64,000 nucleotides of DNA from Ginsengibacter hankyongi (GTDB lineage: Bacteria > Bacteroidota > Bacteroidia > Chitinophagales > Chitinophagaceae), in assembly GCF_008710285.1 (NCBI RefSeq), contig NZ_VYQF01000001.1, positions 434,001-498,000 of the forward strand. Direction: 5' to 3'. A model generated the notes under the pieces. It was not told the DNA's origin. It did not search any database and saw only the letters and a program-made list of their open reading frames with translations. This document shows positions 1-9,056 of the stretch, in pieces. How positions within the stretch are numbered: position 1 is the stretch's first letter; the number at the start of each line of letters is the position of its first letter. The translations under genes were made by a program, and so were the position numbers.

Positions 1-487
1 CAATCATGTACCTTAAGCAGGAACTGGCTGCGATGCTAAAAGACCGGCTCGTTATTGGCCGGAAAAGCATCCTGCGAAAGCTGAAGGCTGATGTGCTTAA
101 AAATGCTAGCGGGTGCTACCTGGTTTTTTTAATCGTAAGCGATAATTGTGCAACCTTAGCCACAATCTCAGGATAGCAGTTTCTAATAATCTAAACGTTG
201 TACGAAATAGCATGTAAGAGGATTTTTTTATTTGAACATCCTCAGTATAGGGGAGCCCTCGTTTATAATTATAACGGTTATGAGTAAATGATCTTTGTAA
301 GATACGATCTGACTTTTTGCATTTGCTGGGCTTCCACCTACGCCCAGTTTCGTGGCACACGAAACCGTGCTATTTTATTGGTTTCGTATGCCACGAGCCA
401 AGGCCTTCGATAAGATTTCAGAATTTAGCGCAGGGGGAAAGCAACAATGGCATAGTTTTTATTACCAAATAATAAAACATAAATAAT
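1..487. other. Gene-poor left edge
   Basis: I see no convincing gene here. An open frame runs in from the left edge to a TAG near 177, but its last third is made of dispersed-repeat sequence, so it is at best the broken tail of a gene. Bases 181-243 are a diverged copy of the AACGTTGTACGAAATAG repeat that recurs at 10206-10314 and 11469-11577. The remaining bases up to the lipoprotein start are AT-rich and show no other signal. Confidence 0.5.
181..243 (+). repeat. Dispersed intergenic repeat, partial copy
   Basis: This stretch shares the AACGTTGTACGAAATAG core and the following AAGAGGATTTTTT and CATCCTCAG segments with the two long copies near 10.2 and 11.5 kb. It lacks their left half (the CTTAGTGTGCTCATACCC part). 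It has no coding potential and lies in a gene-free stretch. Confidence 0.7.
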
Positions 488-613
488 ATGAAAAAGTATT
501 CACTGATCGTTGCTATGCTTATGGTAATTGGTGCGTCCATTAGTTCTTGCAGTACTTCCGGAAAAATACGTACCAAACATCATGAGGTAGGTGTGGGTGC
601 ACATGTTAATTAG
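488..613 (+). CDS. Small lipoprotein (41 aa)
   Basis: This is a very short predicted lipoprotein. A basic MKK start is followed by a hydrophobic stretch and a lipobox ending SSC at about residue 21. The remaining 20 residues are polar and His-rich (KHHEVGVGAH). Such tiny lipoproteins are common in Bacteroidota, usually as single genes with their own terminator, and a clear hairpin with a T-run follows 79 bp downstream. The function is unknown. Support comes from the signal peptide, the lipobox and the terminator rather than from length. Confidence 0.6.
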   Translation: MKKYSLIVAMLMVIGASISSCSTSGKIRTKHHEVGVGAHVN

Positions 614-691
614 CTATTAAACTCAATAGGAGCATGCGTACCAATGAGTGGTTTATGAAAAAATAAAGCCATACGCCATTAATAACTTTAA

Positions 692-719
692 AAAGCCCAC
701 AAAAGCGGGCTTTTTTTTA
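692..719 (+). terminator. Rho-independent terminator
   Basis: AAGCCC and GGGCTT arms enclose a short A-rich loop and are followed by eight T residues. It lies just downstream of the small lipoprotein gene and reads in its direction. Confidence 0.85.
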
Positions 720-821
720 TAGGGCTGCAGTCCTCCGTGTTGTCCTGCCTTTAGAATTCCAAGCGTAGAAAAGTTCCCCCAAATTCGCACAAGGTTGCTT
801 TGGCGCAAGGTACTGAACAGT

Positions 822-882
822 GGCGGCTCTCACGAGTGGTTGATGTGAGCTTGTGAAAGAGAAGGAACACCCACGCCGGCTG
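822..882. repeat. 61 bp intergenic repeat, copy 1
   Basis: This segment is nearly identical to 9057-9117. It contains a CTCAC/GTGAG inverted pair around a short loop and then AAGAGAAGGAACACCCACG. The rest of 614-933 holds the terminator and no gene. Confidence 0.8.
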
Positions 883-933
883 AAAACCGGAACACCTATA
901 TCGGCTAAGAAACCATTCTCAGGATAACTGAGG

Positions 934-2016
934 TTATTGCTGCACCTTTTCTTTTAACTCCTGCAACTTGTCGGCAGCAAGCTTTTCTGCTTTGTCCATA
1001 GCGGCGGTCAGTTTTTTTGGAGCATTGAAGCGATAGCCAATGAACAAAGAGCCTGAGCCTCTTTGTGGAAGAATCGCATAATCACCATTGGTGTGGCTGT
1101 AGCCATAAGCACCGGTCGTGATTTGTATGCCTGTGAAAAAACGACGCGAATCATACCCAAAAGTTAAGACACTTTCCACCTGGTAGACCGTCCGCTTGTA
1201 TATGGTTCCCGCATTACCGGATGATTCACGTGTCAAAAGTTTTGTCCGGCTAAAACCTATGCCAGGACTGACGCCTGCGGAAGCATAAAGATGGGATGGT
1301 GTGACAAGGGTGTAATAATAGCCGGGTGAAAAAACTACCTCTAATGTTTTCGATTTCTGTGAACTGCTTTGGCCGGGCAAAGGCGTTGGATCTTTCACGA
1401 CAAAGTGTTGGTATGATACAGACGGCAAAAAAGTTCCCGCACTTTTCACCTGTCTTTCCGTTTGTGAATTAATAGCGTTGAAAGAAAAATTATCATTGAA
1501 TTTGTAAGCTGTCTGGCCTGAAAAACTTCTGAAAATAAGGCCGGGTAAATGTATGTATGGATCACCTGCTTTCCATGTGGGATCAAAGGCATTTGTATTA
1601 TCGAGGTAATAACCTTTCACCCTTGAGTAGTTAATCTTTTGAATGATATGATGAAAGTTGGAGCTAAATCCGAAGCCGAAAGATTTCGTCTCACCTTTTA
1701 TGTTATGATCAACATTCTCATTAAAAAGATTCGGCGCAAACGTGAGACTGAATGCCAGCCACCGGTAGTTAATGCCTGCATTCAATTTCGTTTTATTGTT
1801 TGATCTTATTTTGTAACGGCTTGTATTTTCAAGATCAAAGCCATCCTCTTTGCTGCCTAACGACATTTTAAAGGTAAGCAGGTCGTTGTAGTTCTCAATA
1901 TATTCGTGGAAGATTGAGTCTCTGTTGCCGGCATCAGTTTGCGCAAATGAAGTTTGAGCAATAACATGCAAAAGCAGGAAAATAAGAAATGTGTAAAGGA
2001 GCGTTCGGTGCAACAT
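934..2016 (-). CDS. DUF4421-like outer-membrane protein
   Basis: The 360 aa product starts with a signal peptide ending near residue 25 (QTSFAQ). What follows is mostly alternating polar and hydrophobic segments with aromatic residues, as expected for an outer-membrane beta-barrel. Segments such as NYRWLAFSLTFAP, KGETKSFGFGF, YSRVKGYYLDNT and AYKFNDNFSFNA match my memory of the Bacteroidota DUF4421 family, and the length fits. The last ~25 residues (KAEKLAADKLQELKEKVQQ) form a charged helix, which is unusual after a barrel and may be a periplasmic tail. No function is known for this family. The gene stands alone between repeats. Confidence 0.75.
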   Translation of the reverse strand: MLHRTLLYTFLIFLLLHVIAQTSFAQTDAGNRDSIFHEYIENYNDLLTFKMSLGSKEDGFDLENTSRYKIRSNNKTKLNAGINYRWLAFSLTFAPNLFNENVDHNIKGETKSFGFGFSSNFHHIIQKINYSRVKGYYLDNTNAFDPTWKAGDPYIHLPGLIFRSFSGQTAYKFNDNFSFNAINSQTERQVKSAGTFLPSVSYQHFVVKDPTPLPGQSSSQKSKTLEVVFSPGYYYTLVTPSHLYASAGVSPGIGFSRTKLLTRESSGNAGTIYKRTVYQVESVLTFGYDSRRFFTGIQITTGAYGYSHTNGDYAILPQRGSGSLFIGYRFNAPKKLTAAMDKAEKLAADKLQELKEKVQQ

Positions 2017-2340
2017 CCTGGCAAAATAGCAAACTCTGCGATATCTTATGGGATTGTCAATCTAAAATAACAATTCGTTTAATTGGCAAATAAGATCGGG
2101 GATTAAAACCGGAACACCGGCGTAGGCTCTTGCCGGGCAAATATTTTATAGCCACCTTAAGCATAGCCAACACACAAAGCCACGCTGCCAAACTTGCGCT
2201 AACGTTACTTTTTTATAATTGAAAGAAGAAGGAAGGTGCTGGCGCTAACACCGGTCTAAACGACGTTAATATGAAAAGAAAACAATGGAGAAAATAAGAT
2301 TTTATTAATAACAAATAGACTATTATTTTTATTTATTATT
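2017..2340. other. Intergenic, degenerate repeats
   Basis: No gene was seen. The stretch contains short degenerate pieces of the local repeats (CGGAACACC, TTGCGCTAACG) and a very AT-rich 60 bp immediately before the zinc-ribbon gene that could hold its promoter. Confidence 0.4.
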
Positions 2341-2613
2341 ATGGATAACGTTAGAATAAGATGTCCAAAATGCGAATGGGAGCCCGATGGCAAGCCTTAC
2401 TGGCGTTGCGATTGCGGATACCATTGGAACACATTCGCAACAGGTGGGCGTTGTCCGCAATGTAGAAAAGTTCATGACTATACGCAATGCCCTTCGGGCC
2501 CTGGTGGTTGTCGTGAATGGAGTCCTCACTTAGATTGGTATGAAGGCCTTTACGATATAGTGAATGTATTAAAGGAATCAATTAAAGAATCATGGAAACA
2601 AGTGATGATATAA
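2341..2613 (+). CDS. Small zinc-ribbon protein
   Basis: The 90 aa product is rich in paired cysteines: CPKC at 9-12, CDC around 23-25, CPQC near 38-41, and two further Cys in the CPSGPGGC segment. These suggest one or two treble-clef or zinc-ribbon knuckles. Trp residues and a closing SPHLDWY motif match a family of small bacterial zinc-ribbon proteins of unknown role. The C-terminal 25 residues are predicted helical. There is no signal peptide, so it is probably cytoplasmic. The base pattern and the conserved Cys spacing make the plus-strand frame far more credible than the two overlapping minus-strand frames. Confidence 0.7.
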   Translation: MDNVRIRCPKCEWEPDGKPYWRCDCGYHWNTFATGGRCPQCRKVHDYTQCPSGPGGCREWSPHLDWYEGLYDIVNVLKESIKESWKQVMI

Positions 2614-2672
2614 CTATAGTTTAATTACGCCAAACAACTGTACATTCCTGGTCACCGGCACAAGCTTTCGCT

Positions 2673-2796
2673 TGTGCTGTATTATAAACTTTAACCCGGT
2701 TAAACTAATCCTTGCCTGCAGGAAAGTAATGCGATAACTGCAGGCTTTATATTTCTTTACTCGTGACTCTATTTAATTGGGGCACAAGCGGACGCT
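2673..2796. mobile_element. MITE-like element, copy 1
   Basis: Its left end (AGCTTTCGCTTGTG) is a degenerate form of the family's 14 bp terminal inverted repeat AGCGTCCGCTTGTG. Its right end (CACAAGCGGACGCT) is the exact complement of that consensus. The interior (ATTATAAACTTTAACC, then CTTGCCTGCAGGAAAGTAAT) is shared with the copies at 3834 and 4753. No ORF is present. The conserved flank CTAACCCT beyond the right end recurs at other copies, so the true element may be longer. Confidence 0.75.
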
Positions 2797-2854
2797 TACG
2801 CTAACCCTCTGCCGGTTGAAGAATATGCGTGCGTCAAAGACAGGAATGATTGTT

Positions 2855-3301
2855 TTATTTTTTCGCGGGAGCAGTGGTCCTCGAAATTTTACCCTGTGAA
2901 GTTGCACTTTGCCTGATCGTTAATCCATTTGCTGTACCAGCAGGACAATAATAATCAATTGCATCCGTAGCTTCATTATAAGTAAGATCATATTCCACCA
3001 CGTTTCCCCGGGTAACTATATCCGCAGTATGATTATAGAAATCCCTGGTCCCATAACCGCCAAAGTTTCCATACATCACGTCAGCCTCATAGGTCCTTAA
3101 TCCATCCATGTTTTGAACAATGGTGTATCCATAATTTGTTTCTACCACGTAGACCCCACAGGAGTTATTGCTATATACCACATCGCCTCTCTCCTGGGAA
3201 AGCCAGTATGAATTATCACTATATACTCTCTCTTTAGCACAACTGCTAAATAATACTGCAATCAAAGCTGCTAAAATTGAATAGGTAAAAATCTTTTTCA
3301 T
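2855..3301 (-). CDS. Putative lipoprotein, unknown function
   Basis: The start was set at the MKKIFTYSIL methionine (3301), because that places a normal lipoprotein signal at the N-terminus; an in-frame upstream start would add 12 unlikely residues. The lipobox is FSSC near residue 20. The 148 aa product has many Tyr and Gly residues and a repeated pattern of short strands (YGYTIVQNMDG, YEADVMYGNFGGYG). It ends in a basic, disordered tail. This is typical of small surface or periplasmic lipoproteins in Bacteroidota. No family was recognised. Confidence 0.65.
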   Translation of the reverse strand: MKKIFTYSILAALIAVLFSSCAKERVYSDNSYWLSQERGDVVYSNNSCGVYVVETNYGYTIVQNMDGLRTYEADVMYGNFGGYGTRDFYNHTADIVTRGNVVEYDLTYNEATDAIDYYCPAGTANGLTIRQSATSQGKISRTTAPAKK

Positions 3302-3382
3302 GAGTAATGTTTTTTTATGATCAATAATTACTACCATGAGATCACAAACAGCTGGCTAAGTTTCATTACAACTTGTTAAAAT

Positions 3383-3412
3383 AAAAAGCCCCGGTGGAAA
3401 TAGTCCCCGGGA
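3383..3412 (-). terminator. Possible terminator (leftward)
   Basis: Read leftwards, CCCGG and CCGGG arms are followed by GCTTTTTATTTT. It lies upstream of the leftward lipoprotein gene and could insulate it from transcription coming from the right. The stem is short. Confidence 0.35.
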
Positions 3413-3519
3413 CAGGAGTATTTTCTTATTTAATCATTCTAACGGCAGCAACGTTACTAACAGTTAACCATATACGCAAATTTTTATATTCTTTTGTTAA
3501 TGGTCCTTTTTAATTCGGG

Positions 3520-3560
3520 CACAAGCGGACGTTTACGCTAGCCCTGTGCTGGTTGAAGAA
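3520..3560. mobile_element. MITE-like element, right-end fragment
   Basis: Only the right terminus (CACAAGCGGACGTT) and its conserved flank (TACGCTAGCCCT...GGTTGAAGAAT) are present, as in the copy ending at 2796. The rest of 3413-4090 is gene-free apart from the full copy at 3834-3968. Confidence 0.6.
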
Positions 3561-3833
3561 TTTGATTGCGCCAAAGAGTGCGCGCCGTCCGTGTCCTGCC
3601 AAGCTTCAGGCATAGAATAGAGACACGGCCCTGGATAAGCTTCTTAATTTATTTAGAAATTTGATGGAGGCTCAAAATTGAAAAATGCCTTGATAGCCGC
3701 GAAGAACTTCTTTAATAATTGTCTCATTTTTAGAAGTTTTAATTGTGAGTGTTAATCATAATTCCATAACAAAGATACGCTACTGTAGCGGATTTACATG
3801 CACTTCCGTTCGCTAATTCCTGGCCCTCTCATG

Positions 3834-3968
3834 AGCGTCCGCTTGTGACATATAATAAACTATAGCCTGCTTAAATCAGTACTTGCCCTGCAGAAAGAAA
3901 TCGCATAAAAACCAAATTTGATATTCCTTTTCTCATACCTTTTGGTAATGCGAGCGCAAGCGGACGCT
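3834..3968. mobile_element. MITE-like element, copy 2
   Basis: It has a perfect left terminus, AGCGTCCGCTTGTG, and a right terminus, CGCAAGCGGACGCT, with one mismatch to the inverted repeat. The 135 bp element has no ORF. Its interior is the most diverged of the three full copies but keeps ATAATAAACTATAGCCTG and CTTGCCCTGCAG. Confidence 0.75.
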
Positions 3969-4090
3969 GAAGATGCTGCCCATAGTTCTGTAAGAAAGTA
4001 AAAGACAAAGATATGAGCGGACGGACACTTACGCCAATGCTACAATAACAGTTGTTACGCCAACAAAGGGTTACATGGGAGTATAAAATC

Positions 4091-4561
4091 TTACAGGCTC
4101 AGTAGGATTATTACAGCGATTGCTGCAAAGCCTATGAAGCCAAACCAGATCCACTTGATTAATTCTCTTTCTTCGTCTTTCAAAAATATATAGCCAACGA
4201 TAAGCGCCAGCGGCCCAAACAGAAGGCCCTTTATTAGCCAACTTATTTTTTCCAAAGTGCCTGGCCCATCTCCATCATCATAAGCTTTCAGCATCAGCTT
4301 CATGCGCCTTTGAGAAGCTTTGAAAGAAAGTCTTTCAAAAAAATTTAATTTCTTTCCTCTCAATTTTCCATATTGCTCCACAGTCATGTTTACAAAAACT
4401 CTCATTTGAGCGATCCTCACCTCATCTTTCGCGGAAAGTCGATCACCATCTGCAGTAACGCTACTAGCGGCGACTACCGGAGATATTGCAAACGCATTGT
4501 TGCTGATAAAATGTAAAAAGAAAATTGTAATAAGGGAGAAAATTACCTTTTGAAACTTCAT
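4091..4561 (-). CDS. Small membrane protein, unknown
   Basis: The 156 aa product has an N-terminal signal peptide (cleavage after about residue 25, NAFA), a basic helical middle segment (KLRGKKLNFFERLSFKASQRR) and two closely spaced C-terminal membrane helices near residues 108-126 and 136-155. This layout (periplasmic helical part plus a 2-TM hairpin) is seen in small Bacteroidota inner-membrane proteins of unknown function. There is no neighbour to give a role; MITE-like repeats lie on both sides. Confidence 0.6.
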   Translation of the reverse strand: MKFQKVIFSLITIFFLHFISNNAFAISPVVAASSVTADGDRLSAKDEVRIAQMRVFVNMTVEQYGKLRGKKLNFFERLSFKASQRRMKLMLKAYDDGDGPGTLEKISWLIKGLLFGPLALIVGYIFLKDEERELIKWIWFGFIGFAAIAVIILLSL

Positions 4562-4752
4562 GTTAGTTTGGTTTTATGTGGTTACTTAAAGAGGTTAATG
4601 CTATTTATTAGTTATTAACGCCACAATGGTAAAACTTATTTTGATTCTATTGCACCGGCTTTCAAAAATCAACTATTTGCTCCTTCCTGCCCGCGAATAT
4701 CTCCTGCGCTCTAATGGCTCGGCCCTTGCTGTTGCCCCTCATTACCTCTTTT

Positions 4753-4886
4753 AGCGTCCGCTTGTGACATATTATAAACTTTAACCTGATTAAACTAATC
4801 CTTGCCTGCAGGAAAGTAATCCGATAACTGTAGTCTTTTTATTTCTTTACTCGTGACTCTTTTTAATTCGAGCACAAGCGGACGCC
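4753..4886. mobile_element. MITE-like element, copy 3
   Basis: It has a perfect left terminus, AGCGTCCGCTTGTG, and a right terminus, CACAAGCGGACGCC. The interior is nearly identical to copy 1, including ACTTTAACC and GCCTGCAGGAAAGTAAT. The conserved right flank TGCGCTAACCCTATGCTTGC follows. There is no coding capacity. Confidence 0.8.
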
Positions 4887-4971
4887 TGCGCTAACCCTAT
4901 GCTTGCGCGAACAGTGGGAACAACTTTTATAAGGAACACCGACACCGGCATAAATAGCACCTTTTACAGCA

Positions 4972-5688
4972 TTATTCGATATTTTGTAATCTCTCCATTA
5001 CCGATTGTTTATACAGTCGCCCCATGGGAATTTCATATTTTCCTATTTGCAAAAAGAATGCATTATAACCGGAAATTTTGCTGAGCGAAACAATGTACGA
5101 CCGGTGCACCCGGATAAACTTGTGATCGGACAAAATATTTTCAATAGCACTGATGGGACGTTTTACAAGGAAATGCCTGTTTCCTGTAAGAAAAATCTTT
5201 ACATAATCTTTCCAGCTTTCGATGTACTCAATTTCATTCACAAAGAATTTTTTCATGTCCCTGTCTACTTTCAGGTAAATAAAAGCAGCCGGGTTAGGTG
5301 CTTCATTTGTAGTGGTTGCAGGCACTTCACGCCCCGTCAGCCGGTTTAATTTAGTGATGGCTTTAAAAAAACGTTCAAAAGAAACAGGCTTAACCAAATA
5401 ATCTACTGCATCCAATTCAAAACCATCCACTGCATGTTCCCTGTAGGCCGTAACAAAAATTACTTTGGGCGGATGGGAAAGATTTTTTAAAAATTCAGTG
5501 CCAATGATCCGTGGCATTTTAATATCGAGAAAAATAACGTCCACTGTTTTTTGACGCAGTACGCTCAGTGCTTCAATGGCATTCCTACACTGGCCAACAA
5601 TTTCCAGCTCGTTAAGCGAGGAAATATATTTCGCCAGCACTTTTAATGCCGGTGGTTCATCATCTATAAGCAGGCAACGAAGTTTCAT
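4972..5688 (-). CDS. LytTR-family response regulator
   Basis: The 238 aa cytoplasmic regulator has an N-terminal CheY-like receiver (acidic pair D9-D10, phosphoacceptor D55 in FLDIKMP, later VTAYREHAVDGFELDAVDYLVKP). From about residue 140 a LytTR DNA-binding domain follows (FVNEIEYIESWKDYVKIF, FIRVHRSYIVSLSKI). It should bind promoter direct repeats when phosphorylated. Its ATG overlaps the stop of the upstream LytS kinase by 4 bp, so the two are translationally coupled and form a cognate pair. The likely target is the divergent haloperoxidase-like gene at 7250 or the operon's own promoter; this is inference from position. Confidence 0.92.
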   Translation of the reverse strand: MKLRCLLIDDEPPALKVLAKYISSLNELEIVGQCRNAIEALSVLRQKTVDVIFLDIKMPRIIGTEFLKNLSHPPKVIFVTAYREHAVDGFELDAVDYLVKPVSFERFFKAITKLNRLTGREVPATTTNEAPNPAAFIYLKVDRDMKKFFVNEIEYIESWKDYVKIFLTGNRHFLVKRPISAIENILSDHKFIRVHRSYIVSLSKISGYNAFFLQIGKYEIPMGRLYKQSVMERLQNIE

Positions 5689-6782
5689 ACTACTACAGTT
5701 TCAGCAGCTACAGGAGAAAGATGTGGCGTGGTATAGGTTGACACACTACCCATCAACTTAACCATTAATGAAACGGCAAAAAAATCTCCCTCATCATTTA
5801 TCTTCAGTTCATGTAATCCCGGGTAAAGAAATTCGAGGCGTTTTTTTACATTGTTGATGCCAATGCCCTTATCACTGTGCGCTGCATATTCATTTTTGCT
5901 ATTGGTGATCTTACATTTTAATGTACTGTTCGCAACGGAAATATCCACGCCCAGCCATGGTTTTTCAATTTGCTCCGATGCGCCATGCTTAAAAGCATTT
6001 TCCAGGAAAGGGAGCATCAACAAGGGTGAAACAAATTGGTCCTTGATCTCACCTTCCACGTTCCACGATATGTCTATTTTATTACCATAGCGTTCTTTTT
6101 CCAGGTCAATATAATTTTTCATGATCTCCACCTCTTTTTCCAGCCGCACCTCTTCTGCCTTGCAATCATAAAGCATATAGCTAAGCAGCGAGGAAAGTTT
6201 TAAAATAAGCCCCGGTGTTTTAGGCGACCTGTGGAGCGAAAATGAGTAGATATTGTTAAGCGTATTGAATAAAAAATGCGGATGCACCTGTGCTTTCAGC
6301 AATTGCAGCTCGGCAGTCATTTTTTCCTGTTGCGCCTGAAGAAATTCTTTTTGCTTCATTAACCACTGCTTTCCAAGAGATAAAGAAGAGAAACAAGCTG
6401 CGGTCGTTACCACGCAAAGGAAACATTGCCATGCATAACCATCACCCTGGGGAATGCCCACCAGGTTTAACACGGGAGCGGATATATACATAAGGAAATA
6501 GACGCTCAGGTACCATCCCACTGCAAGCCAGGAAATGAGTGACCCTAGAAATATCAGGTATTTGCCTTTCAACAACAGCTTTGAAATAGCAATGTATGAA
6601 AGAGGATAACTGTAGATTGTAAAGGCCGGAATCCAAAGTCCGATGCGAATAAAATTATGAGTGAATGTTGACCAAATCAGTGACAAGAAGCAGGCCCATC
6701 CGAAAAGCCATAACAACCAAAACGATACATGCCGCAGTATCCTGTGTTTCGGGGAAAAAATAAACTCGTTTGTTTCGATCAT
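5685..6782 (-). CDS. LytS-type sensor histidine kinase
   Basis: The start at 6782 (MIETNEFIFSPKHRILRH) was chosen because it aligns with the N-termini of the two paralogues near 39-40 kb; longer in-frame starts add 54 residues of non-conserved sequence. The 365 aa protein has about four membrane helices in its first 150 residues, then a short linker helix, then the His_kinase (PF06580) box with QVHPHFLFNTLNN (phosphoacceptor His169). A HATPase domain follows with ENAFKHGA as N-box and KGIGINNVKKRLE as G-box. The stimulus is unknown. It is operonic with the LytTR regulator and divergent from a haloperoxidase-like lipoprotein. Confidence 0.9.
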   Translation of the reverse strand: MIETNEFIFSPKHRILRHVSFWLLWLFGWACFLSLIWSTFTHNFIRIGLWIPAFTIYSYPLSYIAISKLLLKGKYLIFLGSLISWLAVGWYLSVYFLMYISAPVLNLVGIPQGDGYAWQCFLCVVTTAACFSSLSLGKQWLMKQKEFLQAQQEKMTAELQLLKAQVHPHFLFNTLNNIYSFSLHRSPKTPGLILKLSSLLSYMLYDCKAEEVRLEKEVEIMKNYIDLEKERYGNKIDISWNVEGEIKDQFVSPLLMLPFLENAFKHGASEQIEKPWLGVDISVANSTLKCKITNSKNEYAAHSDKGIGINNVKKRLEFLYPGLHELKINDEGDFFAVSLMVKLMGSVSTYTTPHLSPVAAETVVV

Positions 6783-7249
6783 ATTCACTATGAAAGCTTG
6801 CTTTCCACAATTTAAGCAATTATCCTGCATGATTATTCCACCCTGGGAATAAAGTAGACTAAAAACATTGTTTTCAGATAAACGACAATTTCTCTTGCCT
6901 GAAAACCACAAAACTGCTCTACCTGCATTATCGCACAGAAACATATTTGTTAAGCGATTAAAGTTTATAGAAAAAAAAGCAGGTTCTATTTTGTTCTTGC
7001 TTTTAAGTTAATTGTCCAATTCCATTGACGTTCTCAATCATTATCGCGGGCATATTTTGCCTGGTGCCAATCCTACAGCAAAACCAAACGATATCGTAAA
7101 CACAAACAAAGTTTTTAAATAATTCCGAAACAAGAAAGCCGTGAATCCGGCAAGCAAAGTCTAAAAGGATAGTAAAAATCGTGCACCTGTTTTTTTGGAT
7201 CATGTATTTCAATGTTACATAGCTCATCATTAATATTAAACACTCAATT
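6783..7249. promoter_or_regulatory. Divergent promoter region
   Basis: This 467 bp AT-rich gap separates the leftward kinase-regulator pair from the rightward haloperoxidase-like gene. It must hold promoters for both and is a natural place for LytTR binding. I could not single out a reliable promoter or a direct-repeat site by eye. A 75-codon leftward frame inside it has no recognisable features and is not called. Confidence 0.45.
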
Positions 7250-8677
7250 ATGAAACAAAAAATCGTCTATGCAATCTTGTTGGTTGCAATTGCATCATTG
7301 TTTAATCTTTCTTGTAAGAAAGAAATAAAGCAGTCAAATGAAAGTAAAGCCGAACATCCGGCTGCTACTATCGATCGCTCTACCGGGACCAATGGTCATT
7401 TGCAACAAACCAAAACGTATTCTTCGGATGTTGTAAAAAAATGGCTGGGTGTTCAATTGCCACTCTTGTATTCCCCCCCTGCTTCTTATGGAGTTAACCC
7501 CGGCAGATATATGGCTTATTGCGGAGTAGCCCTGTATGAAGCTGTAATGCCGGGCATGCCATCTTATCAAAGTCTTTACGGCCAACTGCAAGACATGCCC
7601 GAAATGCCCAAAACCGAATCCGGGAAAGCTTATCATTGGCCAACTTGTGCCAATGCTGCTTTGGCCGAAATGACCCGGAGGCTTTTCACCTTTACACCGG
7701 CAACAAATGCAGCAGTGCAACAGCAGGAAGACGAATTAAATGGAATTTATGAAAAAGAAATTAGTGATGCTTCTATTTTTGAACGATCAAAAAGTTTCGG
7801 GAAAGCAGTTGCTGAAAAAATCTTCAACTGGTCAACAACGGATCATCCATGGTCTTCATGGCAACCTTTGGTATTGACTGACCATTCACCCGGTCTTTGG
7901 TGGCCGGAAAATAATAATCCGCTAATGCCAAATGGTCTTGCTTATTGGGGCAATACACGTACTATGGTTGCCGGCAGTATTGAAAAGGTAACCTCGCAGC
8001 CATACACGTACAGTGAAGTCCCTAACTCGCCTTATTACAAAGATTTTCAGGAAGTATATGATATTTCCGCAAGTCTGACCCATGAACAAAAGCGCCTGGC
8101 AAAATACTTTGATGATCCGGCTGTCAATGGTTATCCGGCAGGATCGAGCTACATTTCCGTATTCAAACAAATCATAGAACAGGTAAACCCCGCACTTGAT
8201 GTAACTGCATTTGCTTATGCCAAAACCGGTATCAGCCTGATGGATGCCACCATCGGCTCCATGAAGGCAAAATTCTTTTTCATGCAGGAAAGGCCGTTCC
8301 AGTTTATTCGCAGGGTGATAGCGCCATCCAATGATCCGGCCACCTGGTGGAAGCCTTTTATTCCCACACCGCCTTATTCCGATTTTCCGGCAAACCATGC
8401 CACCTTCAGTGGCGCATTCGCTTATGCACTTACTACTATCTTCGGGGATCACGTTTCTTTCACGAACAGTACTTACAAAGGCAAGATGGTCAACTTAGGC
8501 AATGGCCCCGAAGATATGGGCAGCTATACCTTCAATTCTTTTTATGAATTGGCAAATGCGATTGCGATTTCGAGAGTTTATGGTGGCATACACACTCGTC
8601 ATGCAATAGAAGAAGGCACAAAACAAGGAATAAAGACTGCAAAAAATATTGACAATAAGGTAAAGTTTCTAAAATAA
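7250..8677 (+). CDS. Vanadium haloperoxidase/PAP2-like lipoprotein
   Basis: The 475 aa product carries a lipoprotein signal (FNLSC, Cys22). The catalytic layout of the vanadium-dependent haloperoxidase/PAP2 phosphatase superfamily is visible: K341-x6-R348-P349, then PANH at 380-383 in place of the usual PSGH, then S441-R442-x5-H448. The family either oxidises halides with peroxide using bound vanadate or removes phosphate from lipids; the sequence alone does not decide which. The protein should face the periplasm or cell surface. A paralogue lies at 40477, and both are divergent from LytS/LytTR genes. The substitution in the PSGH motif removes the Ser and Gly seen in most members, so activity needs testing. 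Confidence 0.85.
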   Translation: MKQKIVYAILLVAIASLFNLSCKKEIKQSNESKAEHPAATIDRSTGTNGHLQQTKTYSSDVVKKWLGVQLPLLYSPPASYGVNPGRYMAYCGVALYEAVMPGMPSYQSLYGQLQDMPEMPKTESGKAYHWPTCANAALAEMTRRLFTFTPATNAAVQQQEDELNGIYEKEISDASIFERSKSFGKAVAEKIFNWSTTDHPWSSWQPLVLTDHSPGLWWPENNNPLMPNGLAYWGNTRTMVAGSIEKVTSQPYTYSEVPNSPYYKDFQEVYDISASLTHEQKRLAKYFDDPAVNGYPAGSSYISVFKQIIEQVNPALDVTAFAYAKTGISLMDATIGSMKAKFFFMQERPFQFIRRVIAPSNDPATWWKPFIPTPPYSDFPANHATFSGAFAYALTTIFGDHVSFTNSTYKGKMVNLGNGPEDMGSYTFNSFYELANAIAISRVYGGIHTRHAIEEGTKQGIKTAKNIDNKVKFLK

Positions 8678-9056
8678 TCACACGAAGGCAGAGAGAATAC
8701 TATCAGGAATATCATGAACACCCGGGTGCCAAACTCTTCTAAAGAATTGTTTTGAAGAATAAATAAAAAATAAACCCGGGTAGTATTGTGAACTGTTCAG
8801 CATCGGGTAAGAAAAGGGGCGGTGATTATCATGTTGTAACACCTCACAGGCCTATGCAGTTTTACCATCTTACTCCGCTGAGTTATTCCACAGCAACATT
8901 TGTTTGGCAATGTTCTTACCAACTTGAGGGGCGCAAACCGGAACATCAGAAGGGCACCTTCACAATCATTCGGTAAAATAGCAGGCCGAAGGGAGCTCCC
9001 ACAAATAATTGCTGTGGGTTTCCGAACGAAAGTTGACACACGCCGGCTCGAGACCA

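Noticed and set aside
106-360. 84-codon leftward frame at the left edge
   Set aside because: It runs through a dispersed repeat and has no recognisable feature.
7003-7230. 75-codon leftward frame between kinase and haloperoxidase-like genes
   Set aside because: No domain or signal peptide; the position is better explained as a divergent promoter region.
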